Notes: generated by a model not told the origin, from the letters alone. A DNA stretch of 64,000 bases from Geobacteraceae bacterium (GCA_013377075.1 JACABD010000001.1:60824-124823), one strand, 5' to 3'; positions 42,258 through 52,443 are shown, counted from the first letter of the stretch. Program-made: numbers and translations.

Positions 42258-42287
42258 ACTGATAAAATAATATCAAGGAGGCTGTAA

Positions 42288-42914
42288 TTGGCTAGATATA
42301 CAGGTCCGTCATGTCGTTTGTGCAGAAGGCAAAATGTTGAGCTCTACCTTAAAGGTGAGAGATGTTATACAGATAAATGCGCAATTAAACGTAGGAATTA
42401 CCCGCCGGGACAGCATGGTCAACTGAGAACTAAAGTTAGTGACTATGGTACTCAGCTGCGTGAAAAACAAAAGGTTCGTCGTATATATGGTATTCTTGAG
42501 AAGCAGTTCCGTGGTTATTTCCACGAAGCTGACCGTATGCGTGGTGTAACGGGCGAGAATCTGCTTTCGCTACTCGAAAGAAGACTTGACAATGTAGTAT
42601 ACAGGCTTGGTTTTGCTTCTTCAAGAACCGAGGCAAGGATACTCATTCGACATTGTCACTTCACTCTCAATGGTAAAAAGGTGAATATACCTTCTATCCA
42701 GTGTAAGGTTGGAGATGTTATCGAACTGCGTGAGAAGAGCAGAGGGGTTGCTTGTGTAACTGAGTCTCTCGAAGCTGTTGTCCGTAGAGGTCTTCCTCAG
42801 TGGCTTGAGTTGACTAAGGATGCATTCAAAGGAGTTGTGAAAGCTCTTCCGATACGTGAGGATATTACTCTGCCTATTCAGGAGCAGCTTGTTGTAGAAC
42901 TCTACTCCAAATAG
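42288..42914 (+). CDS. rpsD: Ribosomal protein uS4, zinc-binding form
   Basis: A protein of 208 residues that nucleates the small-subunit body. The N-terminus has four cysteines (CRLC and CYTDKC, about residues 9-31) forming a zinc site, followed by the S4 RNA-binding domain ([22 protein letters not shown], in parts). The start is TTG at 42288 after AAGGAGG. Confidence 0.98.
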   Translation: MARYTGPSCRLCRRQNVELYLKGERCYTDKCAIKRRNYPPGQHGQLRTKVSDYGTQLREKQKVRRIYGILEKQFRGYFHEADRMRGVTGENLLSLLERRLDNVVYRLGFASSRTEARILIRHCHFTLNGKKVNIPSIQCKVGDVIELREKSRGVACVTESLEAVVRRGLPQWLELTKDAFKGVVKALPIREDITLPIQEQLVVELYSK

Positions 42915-42945
42915 TCTTAAATGACCACCTTGCGGGGAGGATTAA

Positions 42946-43968
42946 ATGTACAAAAACTGGCGCGATCTTATCAAACCCAAGAAATTGCAGTTTGAAACAG
43001 AGTCGCTTACAAAATACTATGGTAAATTCTATGCTGAACCTTTTGAGCGTGGTTTTGGAACAACCCTGGGGAATTCACTTCGCAGGGTACTTCTCTCATC
43101 CCTTCAGGGCGCAGCAATAACATCTGTAAAAATAAAGGGAATTCTTCACGAATTCTCCGCAGTTCCAGGTGTAACTGAAGATGTAACTGATATAATTCTG
43201 AATCTTAAAGGTGTCAAACTAAAGGTTCATGGCAATGAATCAAGAATAGTTCGTATAATGCATAAAGGAGAAGGTGTTGTTACAGCTGGATCTATTCTCG
43301 CAGATGCCAATGTAGAAATACTTAATCCGGATCACCACATTGCTACATGTTCAAAAGATGCAAATCTAGAAATAGAGATGTCTGTAAAGGTTGGCAGAGG
43401 ATATGTGCCAGCAGACCGAAATCGTGATGAGAAGGCTCCGGTTGGAACTATTCCAATTGACGCAATATTTTCTCCGATTCAAAAAGTTAATTTTACTGTA
43501 ACCTACGCCCGTGTTGGACAGATTACAGATTATGACAAACTGACACTGGAAATATGGACTGATGGCAGTGTTAAGCCTGATGATGCCCTTGCCTACTCTG
43601 CAAAAATCCTCAAAGAGCAGCTCTCTATTTTTATCAATTTTGATGAAGTTACTGAGTCTGTTGCAGAAACCGAAGCCGAGGAAGAGTCAGAAAAAGTAAA
43701 TGAAAATCTTTACAGAACTGTTGACGAACTTGAACTATCTGTTCGATCAGCAAACTGTTTGAAAAATGCCGGTATTAAACTTATTGGTGAACTGGTTTCC
43801 AGAAGCGAATCTGAAATGCTTAAGACTCAGAATTTTGGCAGAAAATCTTTGAATGAAATTAAGGATATCCTTGGCGAAATGGGCCTTACACTCGGAATGA
43901 AGCTCGATAACTTCCCTGATCCTCAACTTATGACCCGTCTGCGTGGTGATAAGAAGGAAGAGGATTAG
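42946..43968 (+). CDS. rpoA: RNA polymerase subunit alpha
   Basis: A protein of 340 residues. The N-terminal assembly domain has [28 protein letters not shown] sequence (about 30-50), a flexible acidic linker ([17 protein letters not shown], about 240-256) follows, and the C-terminal domain has [15 protein letters not shown] and [18 protein letters not shown] for DNA and activator contact. It follows rpsD after 31 bases with GGGGAGG. Confidence 0.99.
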   Translation: MYKNWRDLIKPKKLQFETESLTKYYGKFYAEPFERGFGTTLGNSLRRVLLSSLQGAAITSVKIKGILHEFSAVPGVTEDVTDIILNLKGVKLKVHGNESRIVRIMHKGEGVVTAGSILADANVEILNPDHHIATCSKDANLEIEMSVKVGRGYVPADRNRDEKAPVGTIPIDAIFSPIQKVNFTVTYARVGQITDYDKLTLEIWTDGSVKPDDALAYSAKILKEQLSIFINFDEVTESVAETEAEEESEKVNENLYRTVDELELSVRSANCLKNAGIKLIGELVSRSESEMLKTQNFGRKSLNEIKDILGEMGLTLGMKLDNFPDPQLMTRLRGDKKEED

Positions 43969-44003
43969 TCTCAAAAGTATAAAAGGAACAGAGGAACGTA
44001 ACA

Positions 44004-44522
44004 ATGCGTCATAACAAGTCTGGAAGAAGACTCGGCAGAACAACTAGCCACAGAATAGCGATGTTTCGCAATATGGTAACCTCTTTTTTGAATCACGAAA
44101 GAATTACCACAACCGATGCAAAGGCTAAGGAACTACGTTCCATTGCTGATAAGATGATTACGCTCGGTAAGCGTGGTGACCTCCATTCGATGAGGCTTGC
44201 TGCTTCCTATATTCGTGAAAAGAGTGTTGTTACCAAGCTCTTTACGACAATTGCTCCACGTTATACAGATCGTCCTGGCGGTTACACACGTATTGTCAAG
44301 CTCGGTCTTAGGCCTGGTGACAATGCTCAGCTTTCGATGATTGAGTTGGTTGAAGAAGAGTTCACACCGAAGGTCAAGAAAACAGTTGCCACGGCAAAGA
44401 TTAAGCCCGCTGTAAAGCCTGCTTCAGTAGTTGCTGCTGAAGCACCTGTTACAGAAGAAGATGTTGAGACTGTTCAGACAACTATTGAAGAGCCGACTGT
44501 TTGTGAGGCAAAAGCCGACTAG
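44004..44522 (+). CDS. rplQ: Ribosomal protein bL17 with C-terminal extension
   Basis: A protein of 172 residues. The first 120 match bL17 ([39 protein letters not shown]). The usual length is about 115-130; here a tail of about 50 residues rich in Ala, Val, Thr, Pro and Glu follows, probably disordered. It ends the alpha operon before a strong terminator. Confidence 0.98.
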   Translation: MRHNKSGRRLGRTTSHRIAMFRNMVTSFLNHERITTTDAKAKELRSIADKMITLGKRGDLHSMRLAASYIREKSVVTKLFTTIAPRYTDRPGGYTRIVKLGLRPGDNAQLSMIELVEEEFTPKVKKTVATAKIKPAVKPASVVAAEAPVTEEDVETVQTTIEEPTVCEAKAD

Positions 44523-44548
44523 ACTATAAACAGATACATGAATCTTGA

Positions 44549-44582
44549 AGCACTCTGTCATTTTGACAGAGTGCTTTTTTTT
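44549..44582 (+). terminator. Terminator of the ribosomal supercluster
   Basis: A perfect 12-bp stem AGCACTCTGTCA/TGACAGAGTGCT with a three-base loop, followed by eight T. It lies 26 bases after rplQ. Confidence 0.95.
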
Positions 44583-44665
44583 GTTATATTTCCGAGTTAT
44601 TAACCGCGTCTAAACTCTAGAAATAGATGTATTCTCAAGATTATATTGCTAAAACATTTGACAGA

Positions 44666-44687
44666 TGATATATCAATAAAAGTTGAT
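44666..44687 (+). promoter_or_regulatory. Putative operator before the ArsR-methyltransferase gene
   Basis: Two overlapping inverted repeats: TGATATATCA (44666-44675) and ATCAA-N6-TTGAT (44672-44687). They lie 30 bases before the start codon and directly after a TTGACA box (44658-44663), where a repressor could block transcription. No good -10 box is visible. The size fits an ArsR-family site, but binding is inferred. Confidence 0.45.
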
Positions 44688-44717
44688 CTAATGTAATTGT
44701 GATTGGTGATGTATACG

Positions 44718-45629
44718 ATGATAGAAATATTCAAGGCTCTCTCAGATCCATGCCGACTTAGGTTGGTGACAATCCTCTTGCGTGGGGAGTTCACTGTTCA
44801 GGAACTAACTGAAATAATTGGTACTGGACAGTCTCGAATATCACATCATCTGAAAGCACTTAATGAAGCTGGTTTGCTCATTGTCAAACGACAAGGGACT
44901 TGGAGTTACTATCGAGTTTGCGACAACAACCCTTTTTTCTCATCTCTCCGTGAAGTGATAGAGCCGCAGTTAGAGTTGTTGCCAGAGAGATCGTCCGATT
45001 TGGCTGCTGTTGCGAAGGCCCTTGAGGCAAGGCGCAGAAAGAGTCAGGAGTTCTTTGACCTACATGCCATGCAGTGGGATGAACTATCACGGAGACTGTT
45101 ACCGCTGCCGCATTATCAGAATCGCCTTCTGGAGGCAGTTCCCTCAGGCGCAAACATCCTAGAAATTGGCGCAGGTACAGGTGAATTGCTACTAAAACTA
45201 GCATATGTCGCCGGGAAGATCGTCGGTGTCGATCACTCTCCGGCAATGCTTGATGAGGCTAAGCGAAAAGTCGCTGCGCAGGGCGTGGATAATATTGAAC
45301 TACGCCTTGGCGAGATGAACCATCTGCCGCTGCCTGACAGCTCGGTTGATTGCGTTGTTGCCAACATGGTGCTGCATCATGCTGCTGATCCGTTTTCCGT
45401 TATGACAGAGATCAGGCGGGTGCTTAAGGGCTGCGGACTCCTTCTCATTGCCGACCTTGCCCGCCATGAGCGCGAGGCGGCCAGGGATCAGCTTGCTGAC
45501 CAGTGGCTCGGTTTTGAAGAGAATGAGCTTGAAGGATGGCTTATCAATGCAGGTTTTTCGAAGTTAATTTTCGATCGGTTGGTTGGATCGGCTGGTCAGG
45601 AATCTGTTCTTATAATAAGGGCAAAATAA
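44718..45629 (+). CDS. ArsR-family regulator fused to a SAM methyltransferase domain (SahR-like)
   Basis: A protein of 303 residues. The N-terminal part is a winged helix of the ArsR type ([21 protein letters not shown], split here, then [19 protein letters not shown] as the recognition helix). No metal-binding cysteine box of the ArsR/SmtB type is evident. From about 140 a class I methyltransferase domain follows ([49 protein letters not shown]). ahcY lies 22 bases downstream. This order suits control by S-adenosylhomocysteine, as described for SahR regulators, but I infer that from context. GGTGAT at 44705 favours ATG 44718; ATG 44709 is possible. Confidence 0.85.
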   Translation: MIEIFKALSDPCRLRLVTILLRGEFTVQELTEIIGTGQSRISHHLKALNEAGLLIVKRQGTWSYYRVCDNNPFFSSLREVIEPQLELLPERSSDLAAVAKALEARRRKSQEFFDLHAMQWDELSRRLLPLPHYQNRLLEAVPSGANILEIGAGTGELLLKLAYVAGKIVGVDHSPAMLDEAKRKVAAQGVDNIELRLGEMNHLPLPDSSVDCVVANMVLHHAADPFSVMTEIRRVLKGCGLLLIADLARHEREAARDQLADQWLGFEENELEGWLINAGFSKLIFDRLVGSAGQESVLIIRAK

Positions 45630-45651
45630 CAACAAAAAGGAGATTTACGAA

Positions 45652-47046
45652 ATGTCACAGGATTATATTATTGCAGACCTTAAACTCGCCGATTGGGGGC
45701 GCAAAGAGATCAGGATCGCTGAGACTGAGATGCCCGGACTGATGGCTATACGTGAGGAGTTTGCCGCAAGACAGCCTCTGAAAGGCGCGCGTATTACCGG
45801 CTCCCTTCACATGACCATTCAGACAGCGGTGCTGATCGAGACACTGACCGCACTTGGGGCAGAAGTACGATGGGCCTCATGCAATATCTTTTCAACCCAG
45901 GATCATGCTGCTGCTGCCATTGCCGCATCAGGGGTGCCTGTCTTTGCCGTCAAGGGGGAGACTCTTGAGGAGTATTGGGATTACACTCACAGGATATTCG
46001 AATGGCTGGATGGTGCCTTCTCTAACATGATTCTTGACGATGGCGGCGATGCTACTCTGCTACTTCATCTTGGGACGAAAGCAGAGAAAGATAAGTCTGT
46101 GCTCAGTAATCCAGGATCAGAAGAAGAGACGATTCTTTTTGCTGCCATCAATGCAAAGCTTGCTGTTGATCCTGTCTGGTATTCAACGCGCATTGCTCAT
46201 ATCAAGGGTGTCACCGAGGAAACCACAACCGGTGTACACAGGCTTTACCAGATGCACGATAGGGGAGAACTCCGCTTTCCGGCAATCAATGTCAATGACT
46301 CTGTGACAAAGTCCAAGTTTGACAATCTCTATGGCTGCCGCGAGTCTCTGGTTGACGGCATCAAACGTGCTACTGACGTCATGATTGCTGGTAAAGTTGC
46401 TCTTATCTGCGGTTATGGTGATGTCGGCAAGGGTTCTGCCCAGGCAATGCGGGCGCTTTCAGCCCAGGTGTGGGTAACTGAGGTTGATCCGATCTGCGCG
46501 CTTCAGGCTGCCATGGAAGGGTACCGTGTTGTGACAATGGAGTATGCTGCTGACAAGGCTGATATCTTTGTTACCTGCACCGGCAACTATCATGTCATTA
46601 CCCATGACCATATGGCAAAAATGAAGGATCAGGCCATTGTCTGCAATATCGGTCACTTTGACAATGAAATCGAAGTTGCCGCCCTTGAAAAGTACCTGTG
46701 GGAAGAGATCAAGCCCCAGGTAGATCATATAATATTCCCTGATGGGAAGCGAATCATCCTCCTCGCCAAGGGGCGTCTTGTAAACCTCGGCTGTGGCACC
46801 GGTCATCCAAGTTATGTAATGTCATCGTCATTTGCCAACCAGACAATCGCCCAGATCGAGATTTTTTGCAATCCTGGTGCATACCCGGTCGGCGTTTACG
46901 TGCTGCCGAAACATCTGGATGAAAAAGTCGCCAGACTGCAACTGAAGAAGCTAAATGCCCAGTTGTCTGCACTTACCAAGGAGCAGGCCGACTACATCGG
47001 TGTTTCCGTGGATGGTCCTTACAAGGCAGAGCACTATCGCTATTGA
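45652..47046 (+). CDS. ahcY: Adenosylhomocysteinase
   Basis: A protein of 464 residues that splits S-adenosylhomocysteine into adenosine and homocysteine with bound NAD, clearing the product inhibitor of methyltransferases. Visible are the substrate-site run [29 protein letters not shown], the NAD-binding [13 protein letters not shown] (about 246-258) and the C-terminal [16 protein letters not shown] end ([12 protein letters not shown]) that reaches the partner subunit. AAAAGGAG precedes the ATG. It is in one unit with the regulator. Confidence 0.99.
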   Translation: MSQDYIIADLKLADWGRKEIRIAETEMPGLMAIREEFAARQPLKGARITGSLHMTIQTAVLIETLTALGAEVRWASCNIFSTQDHAAAAIAASGVPVFAVKGETLEEYWDYTHRIFEWLDGAFSNMILDDGGDATLLLHLGTKAEKDKSVLSNPGSEEETILFAAINAKLAVDPVWYSTRIAHIKGVTEETTTGVHRLYQMHDRGELRFPAINVNDSVTKSKFDNLYGCRESLVDGIKRATDVMIAGKVALICGYGDVGKGSAQAMRALSAQVWVTEVDPICALQAAMEGYRVVTMEYAADKADIFVTCTGNYHVITHDHMAKMKDQAIVCNIGHFDNEIEVAALEKYLWEEIKPQVDHIIFPDGKRIILLAKGRLVNLGCGTGHPSYVMSSSFANQTIAQIEIFCNPGAYPVGVYVLPKHLDEKVARLQLKKLNAQLSALTKEQADYIGVSVDGPYKAEHYRY

Positions 47047-47056
47047 TTTAATTAGG

Positions 47057-47102
47057 TTTGGCCCGGTGAAGGTAGTATTGACTTGCCCTCACTGGGCCAA
47101 AA
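47057..47102 (+). terminator. Hairpin after ahcY, possible terminator
   Basis: A stem of TTTGGCCCGGTGA with TCACTGGGCCAAA (one wobble) around an 18-base loop. There is no T-run after it, so it may stop transcription poorly or only protect the RNA end. Confidence 0.5.
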
Positions 47103-47147
47103 TGGTAATAAGTTTAATTATGAAATCAGTTAGATGGAGGCTAGATT

Positions 47148-47555
47148 ATGCCTTATATTGAATGGTCTGACAGTTTCAGTGTGAAGGTTAAGGAGATAGA
47201 TGATCAGCACAAGAAACTTATAGGGATGATCAATAAGCTTCATGATGCCATGCTTGCAAACAGGGGCCGCGAAGTTCAGGCTGAGATAATCTTTGAAATG
47301 CTTGAGTATGTTTCATATCACTTTACTACTGAAGAGAAGTATATGAGCTCATTTGCTTACCCTGGTTATGAGGCTCACAAGCGTGAGCACCTTGAATTCG
47401 CTGCCGAGGTGGCTGACCTTAAAGCCAGAATCGACAGGGGGGCGCTGATTCTCTCCATAATGCCTTTGAGTCTTCTCAGGGATTGGCTGCAAAATCATAT
47501 ACTCGGCACTGACATGAAGTATTCGGATCTATTCAATTCCAAGGGTCTTAAGTGA
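47148..47555 (+). CDS. Bacteriohemerythrin
   Basis: A protein of 135 residues with the di-iron oxygen-binding set: IDDQHKKL (about 18-25), HFTTEEKYM (HxxxE), HKREH (HxxxH) and HILGTDMKY (HxxxxD). Such proteins bind oxygen for storage, delivery or sensing; in microaerophilic or anaerobic bacteria they may protect oxygen-sensitive enzymes. A GGAGG site precedes the ATG. The TGA abuts the GTG of the next gene. Confidence 0.96.
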   Translation: MPYIEWSDSFSVKVKEIDDQHKKLIGMINKLHDAMLANRGREVQAEIIFEMLEYVSYHFTTEEKYMSSFAYPGYEAHKREHLEFAAEVADLKARIDRGALILSIMPLSLLRDWLQNHILGTDMKYSDLFNSKGLK

Positions 47556-49199
47556 GTGACTGTATCATATAGACATTTTTGGCCCCTTGTTCTTGTTCTA
47601 GTTTTAGGTCTACTTAGCTATGCAAATACACTTCTTGTTCCCTTTGTTCTTGATGATGTAACATCAATTCTTGTAAATCCGCAGATTAAAACCTTTGTGT
47701 TTTCAATCAAGCCAAGAGTGCTTGGTGAGCTGTCATTTGCCATAAATTACCGCCTTCACGGGTTGCATCTCCCTGGCTATCATCTCTTAAACCTTGGTAT
47801 CCACCTTTCAAACGCAGCACTGGTCTACATTCTGGTAATTATTCTATTTCGTCCGTCTTTTTTTGCCTCCATTGACATTGGAAAAATGGGCAGATATGTT
47901 GCAACGGCATCGGCGCTACTTTTTGTCGTCCATCCGCTGCAGACAGGTGCTGTGACCTATCTTGCCCAGCGTGTGACACTGCTTGCCGCTTTTTTTTACC
48001 TGCTAACGGTGCTCTTCTACCTTTCGTCAAGGCTTTCATCCAGGTTTACAGTTTCTGCCTTGATGCTGCTATTATCCATACTCTCGGCAGGTGCCGCTGT
48101 TTTTTCAAAAGAGAGTGCGGTCACGCTGCCGCTTGCCATACTCCTGTGTGAAGTGTCATTTTTACGGGGGAGTATCTTGCAGCGTATGCAGTGTTTTTTG
48201 TATATTCTTGCACCATTGACACTGGTACTGTTTTCAAACCCCGCACTGTTATTTCAGTCCGATATTTCAACGGCATTTCTGGCAATGACCGCTGAAAAAG
48301 GGGCCCCTGCAAGGCTTGATTATCTTTTGTCGCAGTTCCCTGTGGTCATTAAATATCTGCAGCTTTTTATCCTACCTGTCGGCCAAAATCTCGATCATGA
48401 TATGGCCATCAAAAGCTCTTTTTTTAATCCTGAAGTTTTATCGTCATTTCTCGTTCTGGTTGCTTTATTGATGACGGCCATTTTTTTCATTGTCAGGGGG
48501 AGAAAAACAGAGATCATTCAGGCTAAACTTCTTTTACTGTCAGGTTTTGGAATCCTCTGGTTTTTTGTCACCATATCACTTGAGTCCGGTATTGTGCCTA
48601 TCCGTGACCTGATGTTCGAACAGAGGCTGTACATCCCGTCGATAGGACTTGTAATTACCGTTTCAGCAATGCTTGTATTGCTGCTTTCGAAGGAGGGTGA
48701 GGGCGGTCGAAGCTATAGAACATTTTCCATTGTCATAGTTGTAATGGCTATAATTCTTAGCATTATGAGCTTTTACAGGAATATAGCATGGCAAAGTGAA
48801 ATTTCAATATGGGAGGACGCCGTCAGTAAAAGTCCCGGAAAGGGGAGGACGCACGGGGCTTTGGGGCACGCGTATCAGCGCGCTAAGATGTGGCCAGAGG
48901 CAGAAAAAGAGTACCTTGAGGCGTTAAGGCTTTCTTCTTATGATCATATTGCGGCAAATAATCTTGGGGTGGTTTATCTGAAGCAGAAGCGGTACGCAGA
49001 AGCTGTTATACTGTTTAAGAAGGGCATAGAACTTGTGCCGACAACTTCAGCCGCCCACTTTAATCTGGGCCTTGCCTATGCGGCCACGGGAAGCTATCCT
49101 GAGGCAATAAGAGCTTTTGAGGAGGCAATAAGGCATAAGCCCGATTACCGCGAGGCAAAAGATAACCTCAATGCAGTCAAGAGGCTCATGGAGCACTGA
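47556..49199 (+). CDS. TMTC/O-mannosyltransferase-like membrane protein with TPR repeats
   Basis: A protein of 547 residues. The first 400 hold about ten membrane segments with PFVLDDVTSILVNP (an acidic pair in the first external loop, as in GT-C glycosyltransferases), VHPLQTGAVTYLAQR and FSKESAVTLPLA. The last 120 form three TPR units (GALGHAYQRAKMWPEAEKEYL, NNLGVVYLKQKRYAEAV, FNLGLAYAATGSYPEAI, split). This matches the bacterial TMTC-like family with presumed glycosyl transfer from a lipid donor; the acceptor is unknown. The GTG start abuts the hemerythrin stop. The last 14 bases overlap the convergent IPT/TIG gene. Confidence 0.8.
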   Translation: MTVSYRHFWPLVLVLVLGLLSYANTLLVPFVLDDVTSILVNPQIKTFVFSIKPRVLGELSFAINYRLHGLHLPGYHLLNLGIHLSNAALVYILVIILFRPSFFASIDIGKMGRYVATASALLFVVHPLQTGAVTYLAQRVTLLAAFFYLLTVLFYLSSRLSSRFTVSALMLLLSILSAGAAVFSKESAVTLPLAILLCEVSFLRGSILQRMQCFLYILAPLTLVLFSNPALLFQSDISTAFLAMTAEKGAPARLDYLLSQFPVVIKYLQLFILPVGQNLDHDMAIKSSFFNPEVLSSFLVLVALLMTAIFFIVRGRKTEIIQAKLLLLSGFGILWFFVTISLESGIVPIRDLMFEQRLYIPSIGLVITVSAMLVLLLSKEGEGGRSYRTFSIVIVVMAIILSIMSFYRNIAWQSEISIWEDAVSKSPGKGRTHGALGHAYQRAKMWPEAEKEYLEALRLSSYDHIAANNLGVVYLKQKRYAEAVILFKKGIELVPTTSAAHFNLGLAYAATGSYPEAIRAFEEAIRHKPDYREAKDNLNAVKRLMEH

Positions 49200-50052
49200 C
49201 CGTAAATGGCGCGCTCTCCTCTCCACTTGGGTTTACTATAACCATCTGGAAACTTTTCATCGAATTATCGTATGGGTAGCGCTGGTAGATCAATCTGTTG
49301 CAGCTCGTAAAAACAAGCCTGTCCCGCTCACCAGGTATTGGTTGCCCGCTATGGACTTTCCTGCCGTCAACAATAAGTGTCGAACCGTGCTGAAAGTTGA
49401 GTCCTTCAACATTAAGCTCATAATAATTAACATAATCGTCACCCTGGCTGACGCTGCGAACTTCGGGGCGACTTGAGATGATGAGGGCAATTGCAGGGGA
49501 TACGGTGTCTTCTGGATTGTTGACCTGCACCTGGTGAAGCCCTCCTGGTACAGCCGGCACCGAAAAAATGATCTCTTCTGATGACGTTCTGTTTCCCTTG
49601 ATCATGGCACCATCAAAAAGTAGCCGTGCCCCTTCCAGAAAGTTCTTCCCCTTTACAGAGATCTGACGTTCATAGCCTGAAGAGCATATCGATATGCTGT
49701 CGGGATGTATGGCTGTTATCGCAGGCTTTACCGAGGTTATCGCAAAGGAGTAGGCTTTACTGGGTGCACCGCTTTTCTGGCGGATATAGAGGGCGTAGTT
49801 TCCAGTCGAAAGCTGCGGCACTTCAAAGCTTATTTGACGGGCGGAGAGAGGTTTGAAAGGGATATCTTCAATGCCAAGATAAAGTGAGGAGTCTGCGTTG
49901 AACCCAGTTCCAGATACCACAACTGTCGTCCCTGGAGGTGCCTGTCCAGGTATTATGCTGAGAATAGCCGGTGCGGAACTATTTTCTTCTCCAGCAAGCA
50001 GTGGTGAAGCGTAGAATGCAAAAATGGCCAGCAGTATTGCTATATAGCGCAT
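49186..50052 (-). CDS. Exported IPT/TIG-domain protein
   Basis: A protein of 288 residues with a signal peptide (MRYIAILLAIFAFYASPLLAG) and two or three IPT/TIG immunoglobulin-like domains, each beginning with IxSIxPxxxxPGTxVxVSGTGF-like sequence (ILSIIPGQAPPGTTVVVSG about 29-47, ITAIHPDSISICSSG about 112-126). Such domains are structural and occur in surface proteins. It lies 33 bases after lptG on the same strand; its function is unknown. Confidence 0.8.
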   Translation of the reverse strand: MRYIAILLAIFAFYASPLLAGEENSSAPAILSIIPGQAPPGTTVVVSGTGFNADSSLYLGIEDIPFKPLSARQISFEVPQLSTGNYALYIRQKSGAPSKAYSFAITSVKPAITAIHPDSISICSSGYERQISVKGKNFLEGARLLFDGAMIKGNRTSSEEIIFSVPAVPGGLHQVQVNNPEDTVSPAIALIISSRPEVRSVSQGDDYVNYYELNVEGLNFQHGSTLIVDGRKVHSGQPIPGERDRLVFTSCNRLIYQRYPYDNSMKSFQMVIVNPSGEESAPFTVSAP

Positions 50053-50085
50053 GTTGACTGCTCCGGAACCCAGGGGTGGTGATAT

Positions 50086-51165
50086 TCATCCATCAACTGT
50101 TAGTGTAAACCATAGTCCTGCTGCTGCAAATATTATATTTGCGGTCCAGGCTGCAATTAGCGGATATATGGCACCTGCCTGTCCAAGGGAGATCAGGAGC
50201 GAGTTTATGATGAAGTATGAAAAGCCGATCATGATACTGAACACTATGCCTGCGCCCATCCCGGCCGAGCGTCCATCGCGTAAGGAAAAAGGGATTCCCA
50301 TAAATGCCATTACAACAGCAGCAAAGGGGAGTGAAATCTTGGAATGAAGCAGGGTTATGTACGGAGTTGTGTCAAACCCATTGTCTCTAAGGTTTGCAAC
50401 GTAGCGATACAGTGCAGTAAATCCCATGTCGTCAACTGCTTGAGCCGCATCTTTCAGGTCTGCTGTTCCAAGGTCAATTTTGACAAACATATATTCCTGT
50501 ACATTGCTCTGCACAACTCCTGATGCTGTGAATGCTCTTTTTGTGACTTCATGCAGTTGCCACCCTCCCTGGGCAGGTGTTGCGCTGGTTGCATCGGTTC
50601 TGGCGAGAGGTTTTGTCCCCTTGTCTGTTTCCCATATTGTTATACCGCTCAGGGTAGATGTGTCAGGGTTAAAGAGCTTGGCCTGAAGTATGAGATTGTC
50701 ATTTTTGTGCCAGATGTTATTCCTGCGGAAGAATGCAGCCTTTCCATTCTTCTTAATAACCACTTCTTCCAGATAGTTCATCTTTTCATTAGCTAAGGGT
50801 GTAATAAACTCCTGCATGAAGAGCAGAGACAGACTGATAGTTGTTGCAATAGCTAACAGGGGTTTTCCAATTTGTAGCAGGCTTGCACCGCTGCTACGCA
50901 TTGCAGTTATTTCGCTGTTTTTCGAAAGGGTGCCGATAGTGAGTATTGTCCCCATCAGAACGGCCATGGGTGTGGTCTGAAAGAGTATCTCCGGGGTTTT
51001 GCAGATAAAATAAAGAAAAATGTCTGAGTTGGCGGCTCCGGCCCGGCTGAACTTGGCGTAGCGTTCAAGAAAATCTATAACAAGATAAATGGATACGAAG
51101 GCTGCAAGGCAGGTCGAAGTTATGGCTAGATATGTTTTTATAAGGTAACGGCTAAGTATCTTCAT
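50086..51165 (-). CDS. lptG: LPS export permease LptG
   Basis: A protein of 359 residues. It has three N-terminal and three C-terminal membrane segments around a periplasmic jellyroll domain. The conserved start MKILSRYLIKTYLAITSTCLAAF, the loop EITAMRSSGASLLQIGKPLL and the end VVMAFMGIPFSLRDGRSAGMG fit LptG. With LptF and the LptB ATPase it extracts lipopolysaccharide from the inner membrane. Its start overlaps the lptF stop by four bases. Confidence 0.95.
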   Translation of the reverse strand: MKILSRYLIKTYLAITSTCLAAFVSIYLVIDFLERYAKFSRAGAANSDIFLYFICKTPEILFQTTPMAVLMGTILTIGTLSKNSEITAMRSSGASLLQIGKPLLAIATTISLSLLFMQEFITPLANEKMNYLEEVVIKKNGKAAFFRRNNIWHKNDNLILQAKLFNPDTSTLSGITIWETDKGTKPLARTDATSATPAQGGWQLHEVTKRAFTASGVVQSNVQEYMFVKIDLGTADLKDAAQAVDDMGFTALYRYVANLRDNGFDTTPYITLLHSKISLPFAAVVMAFMGIPFSLRDGRSAGMGAGIVFSIMIGFSYFIINSLLISLGQAGAIYPLIAAWTANIIFAAAGLWFTLTVDG

Positions 51166-52322
51166 AATAACTTTTTCCTGGACATAAGCTTGGATGCTGC
51201 TTTTGTGATAAGATCAAAAAGTGCTAATCGCTCCTCTCTGGCAGCCTTGACAAATAGGTAGATGCCAGCCGCAAGAAAGATAATGTTCGGGAGCCAGATA
51301 GCTAAAAAAGGGGCAAGAAGCTCTTTCTCTCCGAGCGTTTTGCCAAGTGACTGGAAAATATAAAAGAGAAGAATCACTGCTATGCTGGAGGAAAAGCCCG
51401 CTGCCTTTCCTGATCTGCGATTCTGGACGCCAAGCGGGACTGCGACAATTGCGAATATGAAGCATGCAAACGGTAGGGCAAAACGCCGATGAACCTCAAG
51501 GCCCATGTCGACCATCAGTTTTTTTGGAAAACCACCGGTTTTAAGATTATTGTTGATTTCAGAAAGTGTCATGTCGAGCTCGTTTTTTTCGAGCACTGGC
51601 GAGGCTTTAGAGAGGTCTATTTCGAGATCATATTCCTTAAAGTCAAGCTGGCGATAGACACCTTTGAGGCGCGACTGGTGGATGCTGCCATTGGCCAGGT
51701 GAAGGTGAATCTTCTTGCTTGATTCGTCTGAGTCAAGCAAGCCTGATTCTGCGAATATTGTGGAAATATCTTTCGGGTTGCGTTCATCCTGAATAAGGAT
51801 GTCGCGGAGAGTATCGCTTTTGGTGTCGTTTCTATTTACGTATATTAGAATGCCCGGGATGCTTGTGTTAAATACCTGTTCCTTCAGGTTCAGGTTGAGT
51901 CTTCCGTATATTGATCTAGAAACGAGATTCTTGAACGCTGAATTACCGATAGGAAGTGCATAGACCGCGGTTATTGCGGTGAGGAGATAGGCTGTAAGAG
52001 AAATTAAAAGAATTGGTGGTAAAAGTCTATAAAGGCTTATTCCACTAGCCTTTATAGCGATTATCTCACTATCTCCCGAGAGTCTGCTGAATGCAATAAG
52101 CACTGCTAGCAAGAGGGACATCGGGATGGTTATGATAGCAAAATTAGGTAAAAGATATGCGACCATCAGCAGGATATCTGTGATCGGCACACCCTTGCTG
52201 ACAACCATATCGGCAAGCTTGAGTATCCTGCCGATCAGTAGAACTCCTGTAAATATCAGCAGTCCCATGATGAAGGAAGAGAGCACTTCTTTGGTGATAT
52301 AGCGATAGAGGGTGTAGAGCAT
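51162..52322 (-). CDS. lptF: LPS export permease LptF
   Basis: A protein of 386 residues with the same six-segment plan as LptG. LYTLYRYITKEVLSSFIMG opens it, DSEIIAIKASGISLYRLLPPILL marks the coupling region, and FAIVAVPLGVQNRRSGKAAG the C-terminal part. It partners LptG in LPS transport. It is transcribed divergently from rpsB; the ATG at 52322 has no strong ribosome binding site in view. Confidence 0.95.
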   Translation of the reverse strand: MLYTLYRYITKEVLSSFIMGLLIFTGVLLIGRILKLADMVVSKGVPITDILLMVAYLLPNFAIITIPMSLLLAVLIAFSRLSGDSEIIAIKASGISLYRLLPPILLISLTAYLLTAITAVYALPIGNSAFKNLVSRSIYGRLNLNLKEQVFNTSIPGILIYVNRNDTKSDTLRDILIQDERNPKDISTIFAESGLLDSDESSKKIHLHLANGSIHQSRLKGVYRQLDFKEYDLEIDLSKASPVLEKNELDMTLSEINNNLKTGGFPKKLMVDMGLEVHRRFALPFACFIFAIVAVPLGVQNRRSGKAAGFSSSIAVILLFYIFQSLGKTLGEKELLAPFLAIWLPNIIFLAAGIYLFVKAAREERLALFDLITKAASKLMSRKKLL

Positions 52323-52377
52323 GTCGGGGATAATACATCAAGGTTGGCTCGATGTAAACCGGCTCTTTCATTTTCGC

Positions 52378-52406
52378 TTGCCAGTAAATTCTGTACGTGA
52401 TATATA
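52378..52406 (+). promoter_or_regulatory. Promoter of rpsB
   Basis: TTGCCA (52378-52383), a 17-base spacer and TATATA (52401-52406) lie in the divergent gap between lptF and rpsB. The transcript would have a leader of about 100 bases. Confidence 0.75.
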
Positions 52407-52443
52407 AATCCGCTACATCAATTTCGCACGTCTGCTGTCGATT

